The notes below the pieces were generated by a model, which worked only from the letters and a program-made list of their open reading frames with translations, was not told the DNA's origin and made no database searches. From the NCBI GenBank assembly GCA_018266175.1, contig JAFEAY010000016.1:25889-89888 (forward strand): a stretch of DNA of 64,000 nt. Direction: 5' to 3'. The stretch comes from Candidatus Dependentiae bacterium (GTDB taxonomy: Bacteria; Babelota; Babeliae; Babelales; RVW-14). This document shows positions 8,820-16,409 of the stretch, piece after piece. The position numbers and the translations under genes were made by a program. Every line of letters starts with the position of its first letter. Within the stretch, counting starts at the first letter, position 1.

Positions 8820-9612
8820 GCAAACACTCAAAGATTCCGTTAAAAACTACTGGAATCAAGCAAGCTGTGGAACAGAATTTATTAATAAGCAAAAGTTCTC
8901 ACCCGAATACTTTCAGGCAATCGAAGAATTCAGGTATCGCATAGAACCTGAAATTTTCTCCTTTGCACAGTTCACCCGATTTCATGGTAAAAAAATGCTG
9001 GAGGTTGGGGTTGGTGCAGGAAGTGACTTTTTGCAATGGGTCCGCGCTGGCACACAGGCGCATGGCATTGATTTGACCGCTGAAGCAATTGAAAATGTTA
9101 AACAACGCTTAGCTGTTTATAATCTGCAAGCAACAGATCTACAAGTAGCTGATGCTGAACAACTGCCATACGCTGATAACTCATTTGATCTGGTTTACTC
9201 ATGGGGCGTCATTCACCACTCACCCGACACAGAAAAGTGTTTGGCTGAAATTGTGCGCGTTACCAAACCAGGCGGCACAATTAAGATTATGATTTATAAC
9301 CGCTACTCACTCTTTGCTTTTTATCGCTATCTTGCATGCGCACTTTTCAAGGGCAAGCCGTTCAAAAGTTTTAAATCGGTCTTGTTTGATCATCAAGAAA
9401 GCCCAGGAACTAAAGCTTACACGTTTGCTGAAGCAAAAAAGATGATTGCTGCGCATCCTGTAAAAACTGTCTCACTGAACGCTCAAGTTTCAGCGCATGA
9501 TCTGCTCTACTACAAAGGACGCTTTGTTCAATTTTTTGCATACGTTGCAGCATGCCTTTTTGGCTGGCGTCGTGTGGGATGGTTTATGACTCTTGAATTA
9601 CAAAAAAAATAA
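8812..9612 (+). CDS. SAM-dependent class I methyltransferase
   Basis: 266 residues. SAM-binding motif I is MLEVGVGAGSDF, followed by GIDLTAEAIE, then DLVYSWGVIHHSPDTEKCL and VTKPGG, which is the Methyltransf_11/UbiE-like pattern. The C-terminal ~80 residues include a hydrophobic stretch that may contact membrane or lipid. It starts inside the end of the glycosyltransferase gene, so it probably modifies the same glycan, lipid or quinone-like product. The exact substrate is unknown. Confidence 0.8.
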   Translation: MNKQTLKDSVKNYWNQASCGTEFINKQKFSPEYFQAIEEFRYRIEPEIFSFAQFTRFHGKKMLEVGVGAGSDFLQWVRAGTQAHGIDLTAEAIENVKQRLAVYNLQATDLQVADAEQLPYADNSFDLVYSWGVIHHSPDTEKCLAEIVRVTKPGGTIKIMIYNRYSLFAFYRYLACALFKGKPFKSFKSVLFDHQESPGTKAYTFAEAKKMIAAHPVKTVSLNAQVSAHDLLYYKGRFVQFFAYVAACLFGWRRVGWFMTLELQKK

Positions 9613-9633
9613 GGGCTGAAATTTCCAGCCCTT
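9611..9633. terminator. bidirectional terminator
   Basis: AAGGGCTG (9611-9618) / CAGCCCTT (9626-9633) with a 7-base loop. On the minus strand the stem is followed by TATTTTTTTT, so it is a strong terminator for the minus-strand cluster 9658-14689. It also follows the plus-strand methyltransferase stop. Confidence 0.75.
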
Positions 9634-9657
9634 ATAAATTCGTATAACTTTTATACT

Positions 9658-10884
9658 TTATTTATTACGTTCAGTTATCAACTGATACGAGGTTTTAATG
9701 CCAACGGCGTTATAAAGTTTTTTGTATTTATTAAATGTTGCAGTTGGATCATTAACTTGTACCAATTGCTTTTTAAGCATTGTTTTATCAAGTGAACCAA
9801 TAAGCGTTTTTATATCTGCATCAGAACAGTTATTCATAAATGCTTGATGAGGTGTCAACACACTGTTCACAGCTCCAGACCGAGCATCTTCTCGATTCAT
9901 AACAACAACATGCGCCAATGCATTTTGAAAGTCGATTGCTTCAAGAGATGTAAGATTTACTGTCGGTTTTGGTGTTGTCACTACAACAGGCTTTGTTACC
10001 GCAACTGCCGGTTTGGGCGTATAAGCTGGTGGTAAAGGCGGAGGCGTTGGTATCGATGACGACTGCTTTGCAGGAGGAAGCGGTGGTGGCACAGGTATCG
10101 TTACTTTGCTTCCAGGAAGCGGTGGAGGTACCGGAATCTTGCTACCAGGCAACGGTGGCGCTGGAGGCGGTGGAGGTGGCGTACCTGACAATGGTGATGG
10201 CATTGCAAACGGTTCTACCGGTTGATCATGTTTTTCTGTTGCAGTTGCATTGGCTCCCTGTTTTTTCCCAAAAAAAGCTTCTAGTGCTGCCTTGCGATCA
10301 TCACCAAGCTTACCTGGAACCTCTTCTTGAGCTGTAGCCGAGGAACCTGAAGAAGCCGCTTGTTTTTTCGCAAAAAAATCTTCTAGTGCTTTCTTGCGAT
10401 CAGCGCTCAACTTTCCTGGAGTTCCTTCTGAATCTTTTAATTTTTCAGAAACTGGGTCAACTTTTTTTCCACCGTAACGCTCCTCGAGCTTTGCTTTGAG
10501 AGCATCAAGTTTGGGGCTTAATTTCCCAGGAGCAGTTTTTTGCTCTTTTTGAAATTCCAAAGTATTAAGCAACTCTTTTTTCCGTTGATCAGAAATTTTG
10601 CTCGGCTTAATTTGAGGCTCATCTTCAGAAGAAAGCTCTTGGCCTTTACGAATTTTTTCTTCTCTGATTTGACGCTGAAGCTCAAGCGCTTCAAGAGCAC
10701 TAAGCCCTGCTTTTTGATCTTCTTTTTCAATTACAGATTGCTTAGATTCACCTGGCAAAGCATCTTTAAGAACACCTAGTTCCTCATCAATACTTATTGG
10801 ACTCTCTTGAACTCGACATTCAAGATTAGCAACAAGCAGGATCGAAATCGCTATGATTCCCGAAATAAATTTATTCTTCATCAT
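9658..10884 (-). CDS. exported proline-rich protein, member of a three-gene paralogous cluster
   Basis: 408 residues with a signal peptide (MKNKFISGIIAISILLVANL). Residues ~75-220 contain repeated lysine-rich helical units (PGKLSADRKKALEDFFAKKQ and PGKLGDDRKAALEAFFGKKQ). Residues ~228-300 form a polyproline tract (TPPPPPPAPPLPGSK, PVPPPLPGSK, TPPPLPP), similar in composition to the profilin/SH3-binding FH1 region of formins and to the proline tracts of bacterial actin nucleators. The last ~90 residues (from LEAIDFQNALAHVV to ITERNK) are a module shared with the next two upstream genes. No WH2 motif could be confirmed. Last gene of a minus-strand cluster. Function unknown; a host-cytoskeleton role is only a hypothesis. 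Confidence 0.6.
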   Translation of the reverse strand: MMKNKFISGIIAISILLVANLECRVQESPISIDEELGVLKDALPGESKQSVIEKEDQKAGLSALEALELQRQIREEKIRKGQELSSEDEPQIKPSKISDQRKKELLNTLEFQKEQKTAPGKLSPKLDALKAKLEERYGGKKVDPVSEKLKDSEGTPGKLSADRKKALEDFFAKKQAASSGSSATAQEEVPGKLGDDRKAALEAFFGKKQGANATATEKHDQPVEPFAMPSPLSGTPPPPPPAPPLPGSKIPVPPPLPGSKVTIPVPPPLPPAKQSSSIPTPPPLPPAYTPKPAVAVTKPVVVTTPKPTVNLTSLEAIDFQNALAHVVVMNREDARSGAVNSVLTPHQAFMNNCSDADIKTLIGSLDKTMLKKQLVQVNDPTATFNKYKKLYNAVGIKTSYQLITERNK

Positions 10885-10896
10885 ACTCTCTCTTTT

Positions 10897-12744
10897 TTAT
10901 TTGTTTCGTTCAGTTATCAATTGATAAGAAGTTTTAATACCAACGGCGTTATAAAGTTTCTTATATTTATTGAATGTTGTAGTTGGATCACTCACCTGGA
11001 CTAATTGCTTTTTAAGCATTACTTGATCAAGTGAACCAATAATCGTTTTTAGATCTTCATCAGAACACTTATTCATAAATGCTTGATGAGGTGTCAATAG
11101 ACTATTCACAGCACCTGAACGAGCATCTTCTCTATTCATTATAGAAATCTGCATTAATGCATTTTTAAAATTAATTGCTTCAAATGATGTATAATTCAAA
11201 ACAGGTTTTTCAGCTCGAGCTGCACGCTGAATTTCAAGCGCCTCAAGAGCCTTAACCTGAGCAACTTCTGCACCTTGAGCCGCTTTTTCCTGCTCCCACA
11301 AATCTTTAAGATGAGCTTTGCGCTTTGCCTCTAGCTCTTGCTCCAATTTTGCAATCTTATCTTGCGCTTGATTTTTATCAGTCGACGCTTGACGCTCTTT
11401 AAGCTCCTGCAATGTTTTAATATGCCCAAGTACATCAGCCCCAGTGGGCACTTGCTCTTGGCTTGTAAAATCACGTCCTTGCTTCATAAGTACGAGTAAA
11501 TTTTTCACCCTACTTAATTCATCACCTGACAGCGTTGTTGTTTCTGGATTGGAGTTACGGTCAAGCCAATCAACTAAGATTTGATCAACAACCTTGGAAA
11601 GACGTATTTCATAATCACGCATTTTCTCTTCAGGAACAGTAGTATATCGATATACAAGAATACCCGAATCAGGATTCAGCAACATATCATTGGTAAAAAG
11701 CAAGCGTGCCTGCACCATGTTTGGTTCTTTAAATTGATCAGGAAGAACTTTGAATCGCTCCAAAAAAGTTGAAACTTTAAAACGCCCATCGTTTACTGCT
11801 TTAAAAAGAAGATCTATTTGAGCCCTAAACGTTTGCTCACCTCTCATATGCGCATCTTGTACTCTTTCAAGGTAAGCACGTATTTCATCCATTTTTCCAC
11901 CGTAGATACTTCCAAACATTTCCACAATAAATTCAGGATTGTCTGGATCATTTGGAATACCGTGCCGCCAAGAAAGATATGCTATTTTATCAGCCATATT
12001 TTTTGGAATAAAAATTTGATACAGCGTCCCTTCTGGCGTTGCAATAATTTCATAAATTTCTCGCAACTCATCAATAAACCTTTTGTTCAAACCTGCTTTT
12101 TCAAAAAAACCGGGTAAAATTTTTGCCAATGGATCGAAATGAGATAACCCGGTAACAAAATAATTCCACGTTGTTTCGCCTCCAATACCAATACCACCAA
12201 AAGGTGAAAGATTAACCGACATGATAAAAGTCTTCACATCCGAAATATTATCATCAATCAATCCGCGCGCTTCAATTTCTTTTTTTAAAAATTCATCGGC
12301 AGTACTGTAGGTATCAAATATTGGGTCATTCCATCGAAAGAATACAAAATTTTTAATGTTTGCTTTTAATGCAAAAAACTCATAAAACTTTTTATAAAGA
12401 TCTTGAACTAAGCGAAACCGAGGGTCACAAGAATGATAAAAAGTATAATAATTTTGGTGTGCACGCTCTTGTTTTATGAGATCTTGAACAAGCTCATTTT
12501 TATCATCAACTTGAAACTGTTCTTTTACTTTATCTAGAAGCGTTCCCCTTCTATTAGGAATGGCAAAGTGAGCCTCTATTTGAGTCATTTTTTTTTTAGG
12601 TTTTTGAGTTGTTTTTTTTGATTCTTGCTTGGTTTGTTTTTTTATAACTTGCGCTTTAAGAGATTTAACGCCTATCAAAGTAACCAATCCAAAAGAACAA
12701 ACAATAAAGCTTAAGATCCCTGATAATCGTAAAATTCCCCTCAT
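10897..12744 (-). CDS. exported paralogue of the 12827-14689 protein, shared C-terminal module
   Basis: 615 residues from the ATG at 12744 (MRGILRLSGILSFIV signal peptide). An in-frame ATG at 12777 exists, but the G9 tract just before 12744 serves as ribosome binding site for the shorter form. Conserved with the neighbouring paralogue: KKKMTQIEAH near residue 55, NFVFFRWNDPIFDTYSTADE, LSPFGGIGIGGETTWNYF, IPKNMADKIAYLSWRHGIP, a Glu/Lys/Ala-rich coiled coil (~residues 440-510), then the ~90-residue C-terminal module (SGAVNSLLTPHQAFMNKCSD). It is 12 bases upstream of the 408-residue gene. No known family recognised. Confidence 0.6.
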   Translation of the reverse strand: MRGILRLSGILSFIVCSFGLVTLIGVKSLKAQVIKKQTKQESKKTTQKPKKKMTQIEAHFAIPNRRGTLLDKVKEQFQVDDKNELVQDLIKQERAHQNYYTFYHSCDPRFRLVQDLYKKFYEFFALKANIKNFVFFRWNDPIFDTYSTADEFLKKEIEARGLIDDNISDVKTFIMSVNLSPFGGIGIGGETTWNYFVTGLSHFDPLAKILPGFFEKAGLNKRFIDELREIYEIIATPEGTLYQIFIPKNMADKIAYLSWRHGIPNDPDNPEFIVEMFGSIYGGKMDEIRAYLERVQDAHMRGEQTFRAQIDLLFKAVNDGRFKVSTFLERFKVLPDQFKEPNMVQARLLFTNDMLLNPDSGILVYRYTTVPEEKMRDYEIRLSKVVDQILVDWLDRNSNPETTTLSGDELSRVKNLLVLMKQGRDFTSQEQVPTGADVLGHIKTLQELKERQASTDKNQAQDKIAKLEQELEAKRKAHLKDLWEQEKAAQGAEVAQVKALEALEIQRAARAEKPVLNYTSFEAINFKNALMQISIMNREDARSGAVNSLLTPHQAFMNKCSDEDLKTIIGSLDQVMLKKQLVQVSDPTTTFNKYKKLYNAVGIKTSYQLITERNK

Positions 12745-12748
12745 AGCT

Positions 12749-12757
12749 CCCCCCCCC
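12749..12757 (-). promoter_or_regulatory. G9 homopolymer acting as ribosome binding site
   Basis: A run of nine G on the minus strand (C9 on plus) ends 4 bases before the ATG at 12744 (GGGGGAGCT-ATG context). It supplies the Shine-Dalgarno purines. Such tracts slip during replication, so its length could tune translation of the secreted paralogue. Confidence 0.5.
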
Positions 12758-12826
12758 ACTTTATATTTGTAGAGCAATCGGGCTAGAATACTCCAGCCCG
12801 TTACCCCTCAAGTATTAACGTTTTTT

Positions 12827-14689
12827 CTATTTATTTCGCTCATCGATCAGTTTAAGTGTATTTGAAATACCAATAGCTTTATAAAGGTTTTTGTATCTAT
12901 TGAAAGTTGATGTTGGATCACTCACCTGCACCAATACTTTTTTAAGTACTGATTGATTGAGCGAACTCATTATATTTTTCATATCAACATCAGAAGATTG
13001 TGCAATAAAAGTTTGATGTGGCGCTAATAGATTATTAATCGCACCTGAACGAGCATCTTCTATTGTCATTCCCATCACCTGTTTCAACGTAGCTTTCAAA
13101 CTCATCGATTCTTGGGATAATGATTCTACTTCAGATTTCCCAGCCTGAGCTATACGCTGAATTTCAAGCGCTTCAAGAGCCTTAGCTTGAGCAGCCTCTG
13201 CAGCTTGAGCCGCTTTCTCTTGCTCCCAGAGCTCTTTAAGCTGAGCCTTGCGCTTTGCTTCAAGGTTCTGTTCAAGCTTAGAAACTTCAGATTTTGCTTT
13301 TGCTTGAGCTTCTTGATCAACTGATGCCTGCCGCTCCTTGAGTTCTTGCAATGCTTTAATATGTGCCAAGGTATCAGCTCCAGATGGGGCCTCTGTTTGT
13401 CCGGTAAACTCTCTCCCTTGCTTCATAAGGCTCATCAGGTTTCGAGCTCTACCAAGCTCTTCGCTGGATAGCTTTGAGCTTGCAGAATTTGAATTTCGAT
13501 CTAACCAATCAATTAAAATTTCATCAATAAGTCGAGCTAGTTTTTCTCGATACTCCTGCATTTTCCCAGCAAGAACATCTTCATATCGGTAGATAATAAT
13601 TCCAGAATCAGGATTAAGAAGCTCATTATTGGTAAAAACTAATCGAGCTTGAACATAATTCATAACTTTTGTTGGATTGGTTCGATATGAATCAAGAAAA
13701 GTTGATAACCTATACTTGCCTGTAGTCATTGACTTAAGCATGTCATTGAGGGCGTCACTATAAATTTTCTCACCTCGAGCAGAAGCTGCTTGAATTTCAT
13801 CAACTTTTTGCTGCAAATCGGCATACCGTGTAAATATTCCCGCTTTGCCGAAAATCTCCTGAAGTTTTTCTTCATTGAGCGGAATACCAAGCCTCCACGA
13901 TAAATAACCTATTTTATCAGCCATACCCTTAGGAATAAAAATCTGAAAAAAACTTCCAGTTGGCGTGTCAATTGAAGCCCCAAGCTCCTGAAGCCGTGGT
14001 ATAAACTTTTCGTCAAGTCCAAAAGTTTTAAAAATACCCGCTAAAAAACCTGCTTGTCGTGCAGGGTCCATGATACCTGTACCTGTTGCATAAAAGTTAT
14101 ATGTCGACTCTCCAGGAATACCTGTGTTTCCAAATGGTGATAAATTAGCTGATAAAAGAAAAAAATTTACCTTGTTGTCGTCAATAATGCCTTTTTCTGC
14201 AAATTGTTTTTTTATAAAATTTTCGGCAGTATCAATGTCGCTAAAAACAGGGTCTTGGCAACGGAGGAAAGTAAAATTCTTTATTTTTGCCTTGAGAGCA
14301 AAAAATTCATAAAATGCCTTGTAGGCATCTTGATTTATACGTAGTGATGGAGTTTGAGCATGGTAAAAATCATAGTGGGTGTCCCAATGCTCATGGGCTC
14401 GAGCATTCATTTGCTGAACCATTTCTGGTAAATCATCAATACCAAAATTCTTTTTTACTATATCTTGAAAAAATGCTGCTTTAATTTTTTTTTTCACACT
14501 CGGAAGGCTTAAGTGTGCCTCGATTTGAGTCATTTTCTTCTTCTGAGCAGAAGGCTTTTTTGGTTTATAAATTGATTGCTTAGCCTCTTGAACTCGTGCC
14601 TCAAGCGATGCTTTAAAAAAGAAGGTCCCTAATCCAAAAAATAAAAGTGCTACACTAAACGTTCCCCAAATAAGTCGATTCTCCTTCAT
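12827..14689 (-). CDS. exported paralogue, first gene of the three-gene cluster
   Basis: 620 residues. The N-terminal LIWGTFSVALLFFGLGTFFF is a signal peptide or anchor, and GGGGAGA lies just before the ATG. It aligns along its whole length with the 615-residue neighbour: KKKMTQIEAHLSLP, FTFLRCQDPVFSDIDTAENF, LSPFGNTGIPGEST, FIPKGMADKIGYLSWRLGIP, a coiled coil of (A/E)LKERQAS and KALEALEIQR type at ~435-525, and the C-terminal IEDARSGAINNLLAPHQTF module. The motif ALEALE(I/L)QR is also in the 408-residue member, so all three arose by tandem duplication. No characterised homologue recognised. 82 bases separate it from the next gene. Confidence 0.6.
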   Translation of the reverse strand: MKENRLIWGTFSVALLFFGLGTFFFKASLEARVQEAKQSIYKPKKPSAQKKKMTQIEAHLSLPSVKKKIKAAFFQDIVKKNFGIDDLPEMVQQMNARAHEHWDTHYDFYHAQTPSLRINQDAYKAFYEFFALKAKIKNFTFLRCQDPVFSDIDTAENFIKKQFAEKGIIDDNKVNFFLLSANLSPFGNTGIPGESTYNFYATGTGIMDPARQAGFLAGIFKTFGLDEKFIPRLQELGASIDTPTGSFFQIFIPKGMADKIGYLSWRLGIPLNEEKLQEIFGKAGIFTRYADLQQKVDEIQAASARGEKIYSDALNDMLKSMTTGKYRLSTFLDSYRTNPTKVMNYVQARLVFTNNELLNPDSGIIIYRYEDVLAGKMQEYREKLARLIDEILIDWLDRNSNSASSKLSSEELGRARNLMSLMKQGREFTGQTEAPSGADTLAHIKALQELKERQASVDQEAQAKAKSEVSKLEQNLEAKRKAQLKELWEQEKAAQAAEAAQAKALEALEIQRIAQAGKSEVESLSQESMSLKATLKQVMGMTIEDARSGAINNLLAPHQTFIAQSSDVDMKNIMSSLNQSVLKKVLVQVSDPTSTFNRYKNLYKAIGISNTLKLIDERNK

Positions 14690-14919
14690 GTTTTCTCCCC
14701 ATTTTCTTTATGATATGATCAAGTTTGTATTAAAAAATATAAACACTTCTAACTTACTTTAATTTACTATTAGAAATGATATCAATGGTTTTACAACAAA
14801 ACCTAAAAACATATAGCCCAAGCTTATTTTTGTTTTTTAAACTCAAGAGCAATTTTTTTAAGTTTTAGTTTCAAAACCTCTAGATGTGATAACAGACCCC
14901 TCCAAGCACATTACCCTTT

Positions 14920-14945
14920 TTGACAATCGGTTTTTATGCTAACCT
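14920..14945 (+). promoter_or_regulatory. possible grpE promoter
   Basis: TTGACA at 14920-14925 is a perfect -35. TGC-TAACCT (14937-14945) resembles an extended -10, but the spacer of 14 is short. The rest of the 292-base gap 14690-14981 shows no gene, and no CIRCE-type inverted repeat was seen. Confidence 0.3.
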
Positions 14946-14981
14946 AGAGAGCATTACTCAAGTAGCGAAAGGGAAATACTT

Positions 14982-15506
14982 ATGAATATTCATGACGAAA
15001 CAGACAATAAATCAACAACTCATGGCCAACCAGAGTCTCAAACTGATGCACCATTCACCAATGAAAATAGCATTGAAGAAACCGCAAACGACTATAGAGC
15101 ACAGTTCTTGCGAGCTTCTGCAGATTTTGCTAACTACAAACGCCGGGTAGAAAAAGAGCGACTTGAATGGATGCAAACAGCACAAAGTTCAATTTTGCAA
15201 AAAGTTCTTCCGATTATTGACGATCTTGAACGTGCACTTGCTCATACTCAAAACAATGTATCAACAGAACAAAACCCTTGGGTAGAAGGCTTCATTCTTA
15301 TTCAAAAGAATGCACAAAAATTGCTCGCCGACCTTGGAGTTGAGCTGATTGATGCTTCAGGAACATTTGATCCCGAGCTCCACGAAGCTCTTGTCAGCGT
15401 TCAAGTTGATAACAAGCAAGAAGGACAAATTGTCGACGTACTCCGTAAAGGATACCTCTTTAAAGGCAAAGTTCTTCGGCACACACAGGTAACTGTGGCA
15501 AAATAA
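14982..15506 (+). CDS. grpE: nucleotide exchange factor GrpE
   Basis: 174 residues. GrpE releases ADP from DnaK in the chaperone cycle in the cytoplasm. Typical architecture: acidic variable N-terminus (1-35), long dimerising helix with FLRASADFANYKRRVEKER, then the compact beta domain ending GTFDPELHEALVSV, LRKGYLFKGKVLRHTQVTVA. RBS AAAGGG before the ATG. Neither dnaK nor dnaJ is adjacent; pssA follows after 43 bases on the same strand. Confidence 0.95.
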   Translation: MNIHDETDNKSTTHGQPESQTDAPFTNENSIEETANDYRAQFLRASADFANYKRRVEKERLEWMQTAQSSILQKVLPIIDDLERALAHTQNNVSTEQNPWVEGFILIQKNAQKLLADLGVELIDASGTFDPELHEALVSVQVDNKQEGQIVDVLRKGYLFKGKVLRHTQVTVAK

Positions 15507-15549
15507 AAAAAACTTCGACTTTTCCAGGATCATTACGGCAAGGAAAATC

Positions 15550-16314
15550 ATGGCTGATTCAAAGCTTATACAAGAATCCTCTCTTCCGCGCGTACGCTGG
15601 TATAAAAAAGGTCGCCGTTTTAAATTGCCCAAATTAAGGCTGAGGAATAAGATTCATCTGGTTCCTCACCTTTTTACACTGGGAAATGCTTTTTTTGGTT
15701 TTTGCTCGATTATTTTTGCCGCTCATGACCATTTAGTAGCAGCGGGCTATCTTATTTTGCTCGGTGCACTTATGGACGCACTCGATGGACGCGTTGCTCG
15801 CTTTCTTGGCCAAGCAAGTGATTTTGGGATGCAGCTTGATTCACTGTGCGATGCTATCTCATTTTGCTGCGCGCCGGCCCTTTTAATCTATTTTTGGCAG
15901 CTCAAAAAGATTGGTTTTTTTGGGTTGGTTATCTGCTCGATCTTCCTCCTAGCGGGACTTCTACGACTTGCTCGGTTTAACCTGAGCCATGTACAGCAAT
16001 CCCACACCTTTATTGGACTTCCTTCAACTATTGCCGGATGTTTTTTGGCAACAATGCTCATCAACAGCCAATACATTGTTTTTAGCGCATTTTTAAGCAC
16101 CGTACTTGGAGCGCTCGTTCTGAGTCTTTCAGTGCTTATGATCAGCAAGGTTCCATTTCCCGCATTTAAAAAAGTTACACGTAACGTCTATGCGCTGGGT
16201 GCGCTCTCTCTGCTTGCGTTCACCATCATTATGGGTTTTACCAAAGTTTTACTCGCTATTTTCGTCGCCTATTTTGCATATGCTTTTACATTTGCACTGA
16301 TAACTAAACGCTGA
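15550..16314 (+). CDS. pssA: CDP-diacylglycerol--serine O-phosphatidyltransferase
   Basis: 254 residues, integral inner-membrane enzyme joining serine to CDP-diacylglycerol to make phosphatidylserine, the precursor of phosphatidylethanolamine. The CDP-alcohol phosphotransferase signature D-G-x2-A-R-x8-G-x3-D-x3-D is complete in DALDGRVARFLGQASDFG followed by MQLDSLCD. About six to eight hydrophobic segments follow the basic N-terminus. RBS AAGGA. Sits 43 bases after grpE and is probably cotranscribed with it. A decarboxylase (psd) is not in the window. Confidence 0.9.
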   Translation: MADSKLIQESSLPRVRWYKKGRRFKLPKLRLRNKIHLVPHLFTLGNAFFGFCSIIFAAHDHLVAAGYLILLGALMDALDGRVARFLGQASDFGMQLDSLCDAISFCCAPALLIYFWQLKKIGFFGLVICSIFLLAGLLRLARFNLSHVQQSHTFIGLPSTIAGCFLATMLINSQYIVFSAFLSTVLGALVLSLSVLMISKVPFPAFKKVTRNVYALGALSLLAFTIIMGFTKVLLAIFVAYFAYAFTFALITKR

Positions 16315-16321
16315 GCTTGGC

Positions 16322-16351
16322 TTGGTCATTTAACTGAATGTTTGGTAGAAT
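16322..16351 (+). promoter_or_regulatory. extended -10 promoter of the HtrA gene
   Basis: TTGGTC (16322-16327), an 18-base spacer, and TAGAAT (16346-16351) preceded by TGG, giving a good extended -10. It lies 58 bases upstream of the start codon. The same TGG-TAxAAT core recurs at 20386 and 25698. Confidence 0.55.
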
Positions 16352-16409
16352 TTCTAGACAGTACTTTTTATCACAAAGCTTTAATACAAAAGTAGAAGGA
16401 AGGTAATCA

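Noticed and set aside
9969-10337. 122-residue plus-strand frame opposite the proline-rich gene
   Set aside because: Its Val/Ala/Glu-rich sequence is simply the complement of the Pro-rich codons of the real minus-strand gene.
9658-10884. WH2 actin-binding motifs in the proline-rich protein
   Set aside because: The Lys-rich helices lack the LLxxI...LKKV pattern; only the proline tract remains suggestive.
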